Below, in pieces: positions 41,446 through 53,719 of a stretch of DNA of 64,000 bases. The stretch spans positions 186,001-250,000 of the forward strand of contig CP137868.1 of NCBI GenBank assembly GCA_034406715.1, in the 5' to 3' direction. Under the pieces are notes generated by a model, which saw nothing but the letters and a program-made list of their open reading frames with translations, was not told the DNA's origin and searched no databases. The translations under genes and the position numbers were made by a program. Source of the stretch: Rhodotorula mucilaginosa (lineage: Eukaryota; Basidiomycota; Microbotryomycetes; Sporidiobolales; Sporidiobolaceae). How positions within the stretch are numbered: the stretch's first letter is position 1; every line of letters begins with the position of its first letter.

Positions 41446-43341
41446 ATTTCAACCCAAGTGACTTTTGTAATCCCACGTTCCGAGCTTTCGACCACCCGAG
41501 AAGCTCGCGACGGCGTGCGCGTCGAAAGGTCGCGGCGGAGGGAACTGACTCGAAGGAGGGAAGTTGCGGGTCGGCGCATTCGGGAGCGCGAGAACGAGCG
41601 GGGGTGATGGGACTGTAGGGTCACGAAGTCATGCGGCTGTGAGTCCTGGAGCAACTTGCGTACCACCCGCCATTCCGTACAGGAGTGACCGAAACAATTG
41701 GGGAGGAGCCCGAAGAATGAGAGGAAGACTCACTACGCGAGATCTGTTCGCTGCCATTCATGACCGGTGCCGCCGGTGCCGGTGCCGGCGTCGGAGGTGC
41801 GGCGCTCATTCCCATTCCCGTTCCCACTCCCGAGCCAACCGAGGTCTGAGTCTGGGTGCGAGTATGCCTCGGAGCGAACAGCGGCGCGGGTGGCGGCGGA
41901 GCTCTCGACGGGGGAGGGATCGGAGGCGGTGGTGGTGCTCGGTCGGCGCTCGCGTGCGCAGGAGCGGCGTGCGGAGCATGCGAAGGAGGAGCGGGCGGTG
42001 GAGGTGCACCCCTGCCAGGTGGGGGCGGTGGTGGCGCAGCCGGCACAGCAGCAAATCTCGGCTGCTCATGGACCGCCGGTTCCGCATCGGATTCGTACTC
42101 TGATCCTTCTTGATCGGCCGCCATTGGCGATGGTGGTGCGACAGGAGGTGGTACGGGTCGACTAGGCGGCGGAGGCGGCGGAGGGGGAGGCGGAGCCGGA
42201 GGCGCTGGAGGTGGAGGAGCACTGGGCGCAGCAGGGACGGCTCTCGAAGGCGGCAACGGCGGAGCTCTCACCGGACTGGCGGTCCTGATCGAAGAGCTGG
42301 CCGCAGGAACTGGAACGGGTCGACTCGGAGGCGGAGGCGGAACCCGTCCTCCTCCTGCTGCATGTGCGGAGGATGATGATGCTGCGAGCGAGGGCGGGAC
42401 GGGAGGAGGCGGTTTGCGCGTCGGCGGGGCGGGAGGAGGTCGCGGCGGGACAGCTCGAGCAGGGAGTGAAGGCGACGGCGTTTCGTCTGCACACACGGTC
42501 GGAGCGCTCCGGATTAGTCAGTGTCTCGGCCATAAACGGTCAACGCTGAACGCCGACTGCAAACGCGAAAGAGAGGCTTCTTACCGCGAAGCGGGATTCC
42601 GGGCGTGGGACGGCTCGGAGGAGTCGGCACCGCTCTCATCGGTGGTGCCGGCGGCGCAGGCGGTACGGGTGGTGAAGCATGCGAAGGGGAAGGGATAGCC
42701 GGACTCGGCCGCGAAGGAGGCGGGACCGCGGGGCGACTCGGCGGCGCCGGCGGCGGGACTGACGGTCTCGGAGGCGGGTGAGTCGGTCTCGGAGGGTGAG
42801 AAGTGGTCGGCGGCACAAGCGGCGGTGGCCGGCTCGCGATGGGAGGCGGAGCGGCTGGCGACGGGCGTCCTGGTGCGGGAGGAGGAGGAGGAGCGCGAGG
42901 TGGCGGAGGAGCGCCACGGGGAGGCGGAGGAGCGCCACGAGGAGGAGGCGGAGGATCACCTCCGGTGTTGAGGGTCGAAGCGATCGGAGCACCCGTTTTC
43001 TGCTCGCAGGGGTTCCATAGAGAGGAGTCAGTACCGGGCAGAAGGCTGTTCGGTTTCAAAAGACAAGGAAGACGCACCTTGAGTTTCGGCATTCCTACGC
43101 CGGCAAAGATGCCCGCGAGTTGCGGCGCGCCTCCCGCGCCTGGTCTCGCGCTCGCGCTCGCACCGTCATCGTCGTCGTCGTTGTGACCTGCACTCGGGCG
43201 AGTAGGCGGTTTCGGTGCAGAGGCAGCCGGTGCGGACCCGTCCTTGACGACGCCGGCGCCATGGACGACGGTCTTGTCGACGGTCTGGACGTGTTTGAGA
43301 CCCTTCCCCTTCTGGATCTGTTGCAGCAGAGCCGAGTCCAT
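41446..43341 (-). CDS. VRP1: Verprolin/WIP-type actin-binding protein with WH2 motifs
   Basis: Links WASP (Las17) to actin and the Arp2/3 machinery at endocytic patches. ATG 43339-43341 starts MDSALLQQIQKGKGLKHVQT, a WH2 actin-binding motif (LL-x2-I-x2-G-x2-LK). A second WH2-like block, LAGIFAGVGMPKLK, is spliced to KTGAPIASTLN. A long Pro-rich middle (PPPPPRGAPPPPRG and similar, 42170-42990) offers SH3/profilin sites. The end is the conserved WASP-binding tail: after an intron, FPPPRPFDAHAVASFSGGRK then LGTWDYKSHLG, stop 41446-41448. About three introns. This C-terminal K-F-P-P-P-R-P-type block identifies verprolin/WIP rather than formins or other polyproline proteins. Divergent from the SDR gene. 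Confidence 0.9.
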
Positions 43342-43831
43342 AGCGCGTACGGGAATGTGAGGCGGAGAAGGCGATGACGAGGGGTACGGCGAGGAGCGGT
43401 GCGCAAAGCACAAAGCGAGATGGGCGTGGCTTTGTGTCTCTGTGGCAAAGCTGAGCCTTTCTTGACTAGCGTTCTCAAGCTCACTTGCTCGCTGGCCCTG
43501 AAGCTGGACGAGAAGAGTCGCAGGTGAAGGAAGGTGACGCCGAGGCGGCAGGCGAGCCAAACATTGAACGGAAGAAGTTACAGGGGCAACCGCTCGCTCC
43601 GTGGAGTTGCATCAGCTGACATCGAGTCTACTCTGAAGGCAAGCGAGTCTTCTCCATGGACTTTATTCTACAACATCGTGCTCTACCTATCGTCAGCCAA
43701 CTGCCTGGTGATTTTGGCCGCGACCGGCCGGCAATTGGGCTTGCCCGGCCCTTCCGCGCCAACTCGGGTTTTTCTCGTCGCCTTCTCCGCTCACAACTTC
43801 TCCCCAAGCACTGACTCACTGGAAAGACAAA
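43342..43831. promoter_or_regulatory. Bidirectional promoter region, VRP1 / SDR
   Basis: About 490 bp between divergent start codons. No repeat or further gene seen. Confidence 0.35.
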
Positions 43832-45753
43832 ATGGCCCGCCCTGACCGTACCGCCGTCGAGCAACAGCAGCAGCGCACCCTCGCCCGTCTCGAGGCCGTC
43901 AAGCACCACTTTGACACGGCTCAGTCGGCCGGCCGGTTCGCCAACAAGGTCGCCATCGTCACGGGCGTAGGCAGCCTCAAAGGCATCGGGTCAGTCTATC
44001 CGACCAGCGCTATGGTTCAAAGACTCTGCTGACCTAGTGCTCGGACCCGAAAACAGCCGCGCGACGGTCCGTTTGCTTGCGCGAGAAGGTGAGCAGCCCC
44101 ACATGCTCGACGGCGTGCAAATGTCCGTCCACTCACCGCTTCGGGATGCCCTGGACATGGAACAGGCGCCAAGGCGATCTACATCCTCGACTTTGACGGG
44201 TCGACGCTCGATGCGTTCGCAAAAGAGCTCGAGCAGAAACACAAGGGTCTCAAGGTCCGCCGTTCTTCCTCTTCCGCACGTCCAGTTACCCCGCTAACCT
44301 ACCCGGGAACGACAGGTGACCGCCTTTACGGGTGACGCCGCCGATTCGGCTTTGATCCTCTCCGTCTGCGAGCAAGCGTTCTCCGAGAACGGCCGCCTCG
44401 ACTTTTTCTTCGCCAACGCCGGCACGACCGGTCGGAACATGACGCTCGAGCATCTCGAGGACGAGGGCGTGATGGATGTCATGCGCGTCAACGTCCTGAG
44501 GTGAGCATCGAATCTTGTCTGGCGCGAGCGAGCTCCTAGGCTCTGCCTGCTTTTCCTCCAAGTCTGCCGGCAAGCTCGAAAGACCCTCCTTTCTGACCAC
44601 GCCTGTCTGCGACGGACCCCCCTTCTCGAACGCGCAGCTGCTTCCTCGCCGTCAAGCACGCCTCGGCCGTCATGAAGAAGAACCCGGCCCAGGTCGCCGG
44701 CGGCTCTATCGTCTTGACCGCTTCCGGTACAACGCACTCCTTCCAGACCGCTCTTTCGGACCAAAGCAGGCTCCGTAACCCTGCTCTGACGATTCTCCCC
44801 TTTACAACATAGTTGCGGGTCTGAGATCCGGTGCCGGTCCGCAAGATTACAGGTACGGTGCCTTTCGCTTCCCAACGGCGACTTTGATTCGTGCGGACGT
44901 CCCGCGCGAGCTGGGAACCTCAAAGGTACCTCCTTCGTACCTGATCCGAATAACTGATACCCCATACGATTACTCGCAGCGCCTCCAAGGCCGGTGTGAT
45001 CAACCTCGCCAACACGAGCGCGCAAATCCTCGGCGGTACCGGAATCCGCGTTGTGCGTCCTGTCCCTTCTCTGCTATCCGCTCTCCAGCGATTCCTTCTC
45101 TGTTGAAATGCTTTCAGGCCCAGGATTGTTACTAACGAAGTGGTTCGCACAGAACGCGATCTGCCCGGGCTTGATCGAGACCGGCATGACGACCTTTACG
45201 TTTGACCGCGCTCGCGAGCGCGGCACGCTCGGCAAGGTCGGGCAGTTGAACCCCCTCCGCAGGTGCGCTGTCGTTCTGTCCTCGTCATTCTGATTCGCGC
45301 GCATCCCTGCTGGCTGGGGGAAACGGTGTGCTGATGAGGTCGAGGACAATGCCGCGCAGGTTCGGTATTCCTGAAGAGATCGCTCAGGCGGCTCTCTTCC
45401 TCGCGTCCGGTGAGCTTTCCTTCCTTCATATCGCTTGTTCTTGGGATACGTCGTACGCGAACTACAGGCCGTGATGCTGAACGAGGGCCTCCGGCATGCG
45501 AACTATGCAGACGATGCTTCCTACGTGAGCCTTCTTTCTTTCTCTTACTTTCTTCTCCCCCCTCCCCCTTCTCGCTTCGCTTGCGGACCCGTTCCCGCTT
45601 GGACGCAAGTGAGCCCGTGCAACGAGCCCGTGCAACTATACTGACACTCTTCACGCCCCATGACGCTCCGATCTGCAGGTGAACGGAATCGCCCTCCCCG
45701 TCGACGGCGGTCTCTCCTCGTCTCTCCCGACCGCTCCGGGTCAGTTCATGTAA
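43832..45753 (+). CDS. Short-chain dehydrogenase/reductase, classical type
   Basis: NAD(P)-dependent oxidoreductase; substrate unknown. ATG 43832 ([20 protein letters not shown]). The Rossmann nucleotide motif [16 protein letters not shown] (T-G-x3-x-G-x-G) is spliced across the first intron to [20 protein letters not shown]; the Asp ending beta-2 favours NAD(H). Then come [15 protein letters not shown] (N-A-G) and [12 protein letters not shown] with the catalytic Ser region. The active-site Y-x3-K is formed across an intron (QDYS joins [15 protein letters not shown]). The tail has [34 protein letters not shown] and [16 protein letters not shown]. Stop 45751-45753, about nine introns, about 310 residues. 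All catalytic residues are present. Confidence 0.92.
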
Positions 45754-46155
45754 GGGCCTCGAGGGGAACCTCGACACCCAGATACCCCTCTTCCCAAGTG
45801 ATGTTCAAGCAGTAGGTTAAGGTGTGTAGTGCCGTCTTTGGAAACGAATTTCATTCTTCCTCGCGCAAAAAGAACTCGGGCAGACTCGGTGTTGGTATAC
45901 GGGCGAATGGTGGTCTGCGAGGATCCAGGATCCCTTCTCGGCTCTCCACAAGAGGATCAACCTGCCTGCTGGACAAGACAAAGGGACGCCGTTCGTAACT
46001 CCGAGGTCTCCGTCAAGGTTGCACCGCCTCGCTCCGACCCTTGGCTCGGCGCCCCGATCAAACCGTTTCTGTAACGAGTACAACAGCTGCACGACTGAGC
46101 TTCCCGAGCTGGACTTGGGGGTGGACACGTCTACGAGCTAGGCGGCTCAGCCTGG
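45754..46155. other. Spacer between the SDR and TPR genes
   Basis: About 400 bp, 3' UTR of the SDR and promoter of the TPR gene; nothing else supported. Confidence 0.35.
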
Positions 46156-48275
46156 ATGGCAGCCTCGGTGACGAGCAGCAGCAGCGGCGTGTCCGTCTCG
46201 CTTTCGCACCTGTGCCTCACGCCCGAACCGCCGGCATTCTTGTCGACTCGCAGTGCCTCGCCGAGATGGATCCCTAGCAGGAACGCTTCGCCTGCGCTGA
46301 GTGTACCGACGAGTCCGACCCCATCGCCGCCTGGAGCGATCTCGTCGTCGCTGGATCCGTCTCCTTCTCCCGGTTCAGGTCCGTCATCAATACAATGGGA
46401 GACGACGACGCGGACACGGTCGCCAAAGGCCTCGGCGAGTCCGACACCGTCGTCGCGAACGAAACGATCCAACGAGGACCGGCTCAAGTTCCGAGAAGCC
46501 AAATCGCTCTACGAAGCCGGTTCGCAGGCGGCCAAGACGAACTTGCTCGCGGCCGCGATGCATTTCCGGCAAGCGGCGGCTGTCTTTGGAGAGATCCAGG
46601 GTCAGGAAAAGAGGACGGAAAAGTGCCTCTGGCAGGCCGGCATGTGTTGGGCCAAGGAAGGTCTGCGGGCGAAAAAGGCGAAACAACGAACTGTCGCGGC
46701 CGAGGCGTTCGAGCAGGTAAGCCGGTTTCTTTCTGGCGTGCACGATCCTTCGAACGGCTGCTGACCGTGTGGGAAGCGAGCAGGCCAAAACGCTGTTTCA
46801 CTTTATCGGTGACATGGGCAGTACGTCCGATCTCGGCTTGCTCTGTTTGAGGACGGAAACTGAACTTTCCCTTCACCGAACAGAGGAAGCTATGGCGCTG
46901 TACCAGCTCGGGCTCGTCACGCGAGATATAGCCTCTGCAGCCGATAACATCAAGGCTGTGAGTTCGAGGAAGGAACCCGAGACGAGAAAGACGTGCGCGC
47001 GACCCTGACAAGGAATCTTGCCTACAGGCTGCGATTCTGTTTGCCGAAGCCGGCGACGAAGCGAGAGAAGCCATGTGCTATGCCGAGCTCGGTCATACGT
47101 TCGGCGTCGGGGATCCCGACACTGGTATATACTACCTCAAGCAGGCCCTCATCTTGTACCTCAAGCTCGCCGACGTAGCGAAGGAGGCTCATGCTCTCTT
47201 TGCGATCGGGACGCTCGCCTCGCGATTACCACCGCCGCCGCCGCTTGACCCGCCAACGCCGACGCGAGATCTCGGCGGGTCGTCAACAAAAGCACCCCAG
47301 CTTTCGGCGGGGTTGAACCGATCCGTCTCGACCTCGTCGATGGCTTCGAGTTCGTCGCGGACGAGGAGGAGCCTGCACCCGTCCCAGACGGCGTACAATT
47401 ACATCAGCCAAGCCCGCCGCTTGTTTGCTCGCTTGGGACTCGCCAAGGGGCAAGCCGAATGCGCGTACCAGCTCGGGAAACTCAGTACCCGGCACGGACC
47501 TCGGGGCGAGCTCGAAGCCGCCGTCGTCTTGTTCGAAGAGGCGTGCGACAAGTTTCGCGAAGCCGGAGGAGCCGAAGTCGACGAGGCGTGGAGCATGTAC
47601 CGGCTCGCGTTGGTCATGCTCAAGGTGAGGTCTTCGACGCTCGCGATCGATTACCTCGCCGAGGCGCGGCGCCTCTTTCGTGACGCCGCGACGGACGAAC
47701 GCAAGGCCGAAGGCAGTTGTCTCTTGCGCATCGGCGAGATCTACGCCGCGGCGGGCGAGGTTGAGAAAGCCAAACTCTCGATCGAAGAGGTGCGTTCGTC
47801 CCTGCTCCGGTGTCCTGCCAGACGGGCTGACACGGGTCCTTGTTTTCTCGCGCAACAGGGTATGCGCTTGATCGGTAACGACACATCCAAGTCCCGTATC
47901 GCTCGACGCGGGACCATCTGCCTACGTCGTCTCAGCGCGACACCTCTGGTGGCCGCAACCAAGCCAAACGGGTTGGTCTCGCCTGCACGCGTCGGCTCTG
48001 TCGTCCTCTCTTCGCCCACCTCGTCTCCGCCCTCCCCTTCGCCAGAACCGACCTCTCCCGCTCGTTCTTCCAATACTGGCGGCTCAACCGGGACGAACGG
48101 TGTCGGCAGCCCGCTCGCTCCGGTGCTTGAAGAAGCCGAGGAGGAGGAGGACCTCGTCGAAGAGTTGGAGACGCCCGGACGGCGCGCAAGCGCAGGTGGA
48201 GATGCGGCGTGGTGGTCCGTGATGATGACGACCGAGGCCGCCGGCTCTGAGGCTGGGACCGCATCGCCCGCTTGA
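46156..48275 (+). CDS. Tetratricopeptide-repeat protein
   Basis: ATG 46156 begins a Ser/Pro-rich disordered N terminus (MAASVTSSSSGVSVSLSHLC), followed by alpha-helical repeats from about nt 46465: KFREAKSLYEAGSQAAKTNL, AAAMHFRQAAAVFGEIQGQE, KCLWQAGMCWAKEGLRAKKA, AVALYQLG-like AMALYQLGLVTRDIASAADN, AREAMCYAELGHTFGVGDPD, YYLKQALILYLKLADVAKEA and, after a linker, ARRLFARLGLAKGQAECAYQ. These show the W/L-G-Y-A-F-A-P pattern of TPRs, with about eight to nine helical hairpins. A low-complexity C-terminal tail is acidic (EEAEEEEDLVEELETP). Stop 48273-48275; four introns. No named orthologue recognised; the role is likely protein-protein scaffolding. Confidence 0.75.
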
Positions 48276-49332
48276 AAACGAAAAAACTGGTGAGCGAGAC
48301 CATCCTACGAGGCGCGCGCGCGCGCGCCGAGGTTGACACCAAGCTTTCTCTCTGCCCGACCCAGAACTCTCATTCGCTTTGACTCGACACGGAAACGAAA
48401 CCTTCTGCATGGCACAATGCGACTCGAAAAGCCAAAACGTCCTCTTTCTTCACGATCAACTCGCCGCGGCGCAGTCTTCTCTCGTCAACGTCTTTCGCTC
48501 TCGCTCTCTCTTTCCCGCGAATATGTATCCTTCCGTCGCACTCTAAGTCCTTGTAGATTCAGCCCACAGCCCCGACTCTGGCAGCGGCTGGACCGTGCCT
48601 AGTTGCTCAGCCTTTCGAATACAGACACTTTTCCAAAAGCGATTTGTGTTCTGACCCTGACTACAGCATCGAGGCTTTCTACTCTGTTACGGCTTGATTT
48701 GCGCCTGTACGCTCTCTCGTTCTGCGCGCGTCACTAAGTCGGACCCCACTCCGAAGTTGCTGCTTCGAGCCCTTCGCCTCTCGCACAATCACCCGTCAAC
48801 CAGGCTCGGGACTGGCAGTCGTACCCCAGCCTGATCTGGTGAGTCCTGCAAGAGCATCGGCGCCCTTTGCTGCGCCCAGACGCCTGCACCCGAGCGCTTT
48901 CGTGTCGAGTGGGGGCCGACACCTCGGCTCGCCAGTAGCACAGCGACAAAGACACGCCCAGCGTGAGCAGCGAGATGCACACTCTCGTGCAAGTCGGAAC
49001 GGTCTTGTATGGGCCATGGACTGGCGTGGCAGCGGGGCGAGAGGGGGTTGTCGCACTGCCGATCGACTCGACTCGGTGACGGCCGGAGCGCACGCTACAA
49101 GCAGACAGGAGCAGCAGCACGCACGATCTACAGGAGAACTCGATGCAGGACAGCATCGCTCGGCGTCGTCGCGCGCTCTCGTCTCGTCGGCGCTTCGACT
49201 CGTCCCGCCCGACGAATCGTCATCACCGTTCCCTCGGACTGCAACCATTCTGCATCATGGCATATAGCCGCGAGTGCCTTTCGAACTGACAAATCCCATT
49301 GATCTCCACAGACTTGCGTACACGCGCAAAAA
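48276..49332. other. Large intergenic region upstream of ARP2
   Basis: About 1,060 bp, the longest clean gap in the window. It includes an alternating GC run of about 18 bp near 48313-48330 (potential Z-DNA) and pyrimidine-rich segments (48440-48530). Open frames on both strands between 48730 and 49250 are Cys/Ser/Arg-rich and look spurious. Confidence 0.4.
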
Positions 49333-51320
49333 ATGGCCGAATACGACCTTCCCCTCGTCGTCGACAACGGAACCGGAGTGCGTCCCTCCCCGATTTCCTG
49401 TGACATCGCTACTCTGACTCTGACAGCATGCCTGCTTTCTAGTTTGTCAAATGCGGATATGCAGGATCCAGTGAGTCCATGCGCGCGCGGGCCAAGGGGG
49501 GCTACCTCGCATCTGGCGATTTTAGCCCTTCGGCTGCTCTTCACCGTCCCACATTGCGATCGTGACCTGACCCTATGACTCGCTCTACAGATTTCCCTGC
49601 GCACACCTTCCCGTCCATCATCGGTCGACCGATCCTCCGAGCCGAAGAGCGCGGTCAGGACGCCGGACCGGCCGCGATCCAGGACATCATGGTCGGCGAC
49701 CTCGCGTCCGAGTACCGTTCGTACCTCCAGCTCTCGCAACCGATGGAGCACGGCATCGTCAAGAACTGGGACGACATGAAACTCCTGTGGGACTATACGT
49801 TCCAGGAAAAGCTCAAGGTCGACACGCACGGCCGAAAGATCTTGTTGACCGAACCGCCGATGAACCCGGTCAAGAACCGGGAAAGGATGGCAGAAGTCAT
49901 GTTTGAAGAGTACGGTTTCGGCGGCATCTATGTCGCCATCCAGGCCGTCTTGACGCTGTATGCTCAAGGTACGTTCGCGCGCGCTGATTGCACGAAAAGT
50001 TTTCATGCTGCTTACGGCGGCGGCGACCTCGTCGAGCAAATCCGAGCGTGCTCACGAACGGACTATCTCTTTCTCTGACAGGTCTCCAGTCCGGCGTCGT
50101 CGTCGACTCGGGAGACGGCGTCACGCACATCGTCCCCGTGTACGAAGGGTTCGCCCTCCCGCACCTGACCAAGCGCCTCGACGTTGCCGGTCGCGACGTC
50201 ACGCGGTACTTAATCAAACTCCTCCTCATGCGCGGGTACGCTTTCAACCGCACGGCCGACTTTGAGACGGTCAGGCAGATCAAGGAGAAGCTGTGCTACA
50301 CCAGGTCAGTCTCTCGTCTGTCTCGATTGTTCCGCGATTGAACCAGTCGGACATGCGGCTCTTCAGTCTGGTGCGATGCGAGTGAGTACTGATATCAGTA
50401 TTCTTTCACAGCTACGATCTCGATCTCGACAAGCGGCTCTCGGAAGAGACGACCGTTCTCGTCGAAAACTACGAAGTGCGTTTTGGCGTTCCCCCCTCCA
50501 GATCTCCGCCCATTTCAAGCTTCTCCCTGCCATCTGCTGACACGACAATGAACGCAGCTCCCGGACGGTCGCATCATCAAGGTCGGGTCGGAACGGTTCG
50601 AGGCGCCCGAGTGCATGTTCCAGCCGCACCTCGTCGACGTCGAGCAGCCCGGAGTCGCCGGTGCGTAACAACCGCAACTTGCAAGCGGAGCATGGAGGTC
50701 AAATTTCCCGACCACTCTACTGACGGTCTATGTGCTCGTCTTTCTGCTTGGTTGATTCGCACAGAGATGCTCTTCAACACCGTCCAAGCGGCGCCGGTCG
50801 ATGTCCGCGCCGAGCTCTACAAGCACATTGTCCTCTCGGGCGGTTCCTCCATGTACCCAGGTCTGCCTTCCCGTCTCGAGAAGGAGATGAAGCAGCTCTA
50901 CTTGTCCCGCGTCTTGAATAACAACCCGGAACGCTTGAACGTGAGTGGTCGATCTCCATCAGTCTGCGCCGGCGACCTCGACGCGCGCCGTCTTGGTCTC
51001 AGCGCCCTGCTTAGCGATAAGAGAGCGCTATCCACTGACACCCGCCTGTGAGAGACCCGCAGAAATTCAAGATCCGCATCGAAGACCCGCCTCGCCGAAA
51101 GCACATGGTCTACCTCGGCGGGTTCGTATTTCTCCCCTCTTTCGCTCTCTTTCGCCGCTCTTTCGGACCGCACTGCATAGTACTGACAAGCGCATCTTTC
51201 CGTGTCTATAGAGCGGTCTTGGCAGACATCATGAAGTCGCAAGAAAGCTTCTGGGTAACGAAAAATGAGTGGATGGAGCAGGGAGTGCGCGCTCTGGACA
51301 AACTCGGCCCGCGGGAATGA
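49333..51320 (+). CDS. ARP2: Actin-related protein 2, Arp2/3 complex subunit
   Basis: With Arp3 forms the template for branched actin filaments. ATG 49333 ([15 protein letters not shown]) splices to [20 protein letters not shown], the phosphate-1 loop. Arp2 diagnostic sequences include [80 protein letters not shown] (phosphate-2), [20 protein letters not shown] and [20 protein letters not shown] (adenosine region). The ending [20 protein letters not shown] is typical. TGA 51318-51320, eight or more introns, about 390 residues as expected. All nucleotide-binding motifs are intact. Confidence 0.97.
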
Positions 51321-51563
51321 GTGTACGTAGATATGAAGCCTGGAGCGATTTGTGTACAGAATGAGACCTCGCTAAACGCCAGTTTGAGCGTGAGAGGAAG
51401 CGAGAGGATCATTTTTGGATGTGTTTCGCGCGCAGGCGTCCTTTCAACAGCCTGCCTCACCACGACAGCACGCCTGGGCCTTTCTGTTCTCGACAGCGTT
51501 GCTAAGCGATCCATCTTGAGTTGCAACGAAATGAGATGTGAACGAGCTTGAGCATTCGGATCT

Positions 51564-53719
51564 TCATCTGCGCGATTTCAGCTTGTTTGTGCGCACTACT
51601 GCGCCTTTGCCTCCGGATTCGGACGACGGATCCGAACCGCCTCCTTTCCTTCGGGCTTCGAGCGACTCCCAAACTTTCATCGCCACCTTCTCCGGGCCGC
51701 CAGGAGCGAGCACTCGCCGTAACCCTGTCGTTGATCCGTTGGCCTTCTCGGATGCGGCGTTTCCCGCACGCGCACTCGAAGCCGCAGACTCTGACCTCCG
51801 TACTGCAGATCGAGGTTGATACAGAATGCAGGGCATGTCGGCGTGACTCAGGCTGGTCGGTGCCGGTGGCGGAGGCGACATTGGCGAGACTTGCAAGGCT
51901 TGCAGCTTTTCCGTGATGGTTTGCAGCGCTTCTCGGCGAGTCACTGTAGCGCCGTGAGCCATCTGAAGTTCCTCGAAAGGTATTGTCAGCGCTTGCAGGT
52001 GGCGGAAGTACATTGATGCTCACTTGTTGCATATTGACGAGGTTCGAACGGGTCCGCGCTTGAGTTTCTTGCAGAGCCGCGATGTCTAAATTTTCGACGA
52101 GGCTTTCAGCAACTGGGTATGCGTCAAGAACTGCAGATGCACTTACCGGCCTTTTGCTTCTCGAAGTGAGCCTCGACATCAAGAAAGAGCTGCGGAACTT
52201 GGCAAGGGGCTTTAGCTTCTTTAGCTTCTCACGGCGCAACTTTCGTCGAAAGCGGAATCACTTCTTGTACACGTCCAAGGCGCTCGAGAGCTGTGACCTC
52301 AGGAGCCCTCGGAAAAGAGGGGGGATGCTGCTGTTTCAAGACCGTCAATCTCCCTGCCGATGATATTTGGAACGCCACCAAGAGCTGTACCTGCTCGACT
52401 ACAGCTGGAGAGCGCAGAGATTCTGCAGCAGGTGGCATGTAGGAGCCCGTGTGCACCCCGAGAGCACCTGCAGGTGGAACAATACCGTCAAGGCGAGGAG
52501 TTGTCGTCTCGTGTGTCAAGGGCCGACGGTAAGCGCCCGATCTTGCGTTCCTGTGCCCAAGGGAGGGAAGATGAATATCGTTTCTACACGCAGGTGCAAA
52601 GCTCAGTACTTACTCGAGCTTGAGTATCCACAAGCTGCTCTCAAGTGGCTCCGCCGTCGCGAAAGCCAGATGTTTGCCGTCAACGAGCTCGAGTCGAAAC
52701 GGCGCAAAACCGGTTCGTTCGTGTCCGTCTAAGCGTTCAGTTTTGCTCACATCTGCTACATGGCACACTAGCAGGGTCTCGTCACGGTCCGTATCAGGAG
52801 TAACGCCGAGGTATTGCGGCGTCAGAAAGGCGTAAATGGGTTGCCACAGGTTGTCAAAGGCGAGAATGCCAGGTGTAATCGGTCTATCTTGAGGCGGAAC
52901 GAGAAGCCAGCCCTATAGCCAAGAGAGTATGAGCTTATACAGCTTAGGGACTCCTGGACAAAGCTTTACTCACCTCCATCAGGACGCTGTCATCGGTACA
53001 AGAAGCGGAAACGTCGACGTCTGACCTTGCCTCAAGTGTCTGCGCCTGGGGGAGAACGTCGTCCGAGTTTGGACTAAATCGTTGTATGGGGACGGCGAGG
53101 TAATCTGTGATGGACGACGCCGGCGGCAGCGGCGATACAGTTCTTGTGTGTGGCAAGGAACGGGCGCTGAATGGCAAGGAAGGAGTTTTCTGCAAAGAAC
53201 GGCAAGCATCTGGACTAGATGCCGCACGGTAGACATGGTGGTCAAACTGGTACGTTTCGTCGGGCGGCGACACGAGCAGCGAAGGTTGCGGCGAGTCAGG
53301 CTGGACGAAGAGCCGGTCGGAACGCTGCGCTTTGAGTCGGTCCAAGAGGCCCGTTGAGAGAACAGGTCTGCTCGACGGCGCGGGCTGGGAAAGCGGTAGC
53401 GTAGAACCGGCATTCAGCTAGAGGATAGCAATCGGAGTCAGTCCAACGGCGTAGAGAACGAATCAAGCTGCTTAGCAGGACTCACGCCCCCGGCATCTCT
53501 GCCGATCATCGCTGGTTGCAAGAGGGGATCCAGGCGTACATGCGAAGGACTTCGATGTGCCGTCGCAGAAGTATCAAGAGTCGTCCTCCCTGCCTCAGGC
53601 GCCGTCACGAAAGAGTCGCCGTGGCTACTCGGTTGTGGTGCCGCAGCTTGTTTCGAGTCGTCAAGGCTTGGCGCAGGCCAAAGTAAATTGCTTCTCCACC
53701 CTGTCCACCAGCTCGCCAT
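51564..53719 (-). CDS. PH-domain protein with coiled coil, related to the one at 830-6472
   Basis: ATG 53717-53719 gives MASWWTGWRSNLLWPAPSLD. The N-terminal part is disordered and contains VLSTGLLDRLKAQRSDR. After an intron (gtgagt...ctatag) a PH-like domain starts near nt 52918: GWLLVPPQDRPITPGILAFD, then YAFLTPQYLGVTP and APFRLELVDGKHLAFATAEP, ending in WILKLE. A Pro/Ser linker follows (GIVPPAGALGVHTGSYMPPA). Then come a basic patch (LRREKLKKLKPLAKFRSSF) and a coiled coil (LDIAALQETQARTRSNLVNM joined to ELQMAHGATVTRREALQTIT). The end chosen is KAVVRTNKLKSRR, stop 51564-51566; another frame would reach 51502. About seven introns and about 600 residues. Likely a lipid-binding cortical adaptor, by inference from the PH domain only. 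Confidence 0.7.

Noticed and set aside
48730-49250. Cys/Ser/Arg-rich open frames upstream of ARP2
   Set aside because: Open on both strands with biased composition and no splice logic; best explained by GC content.
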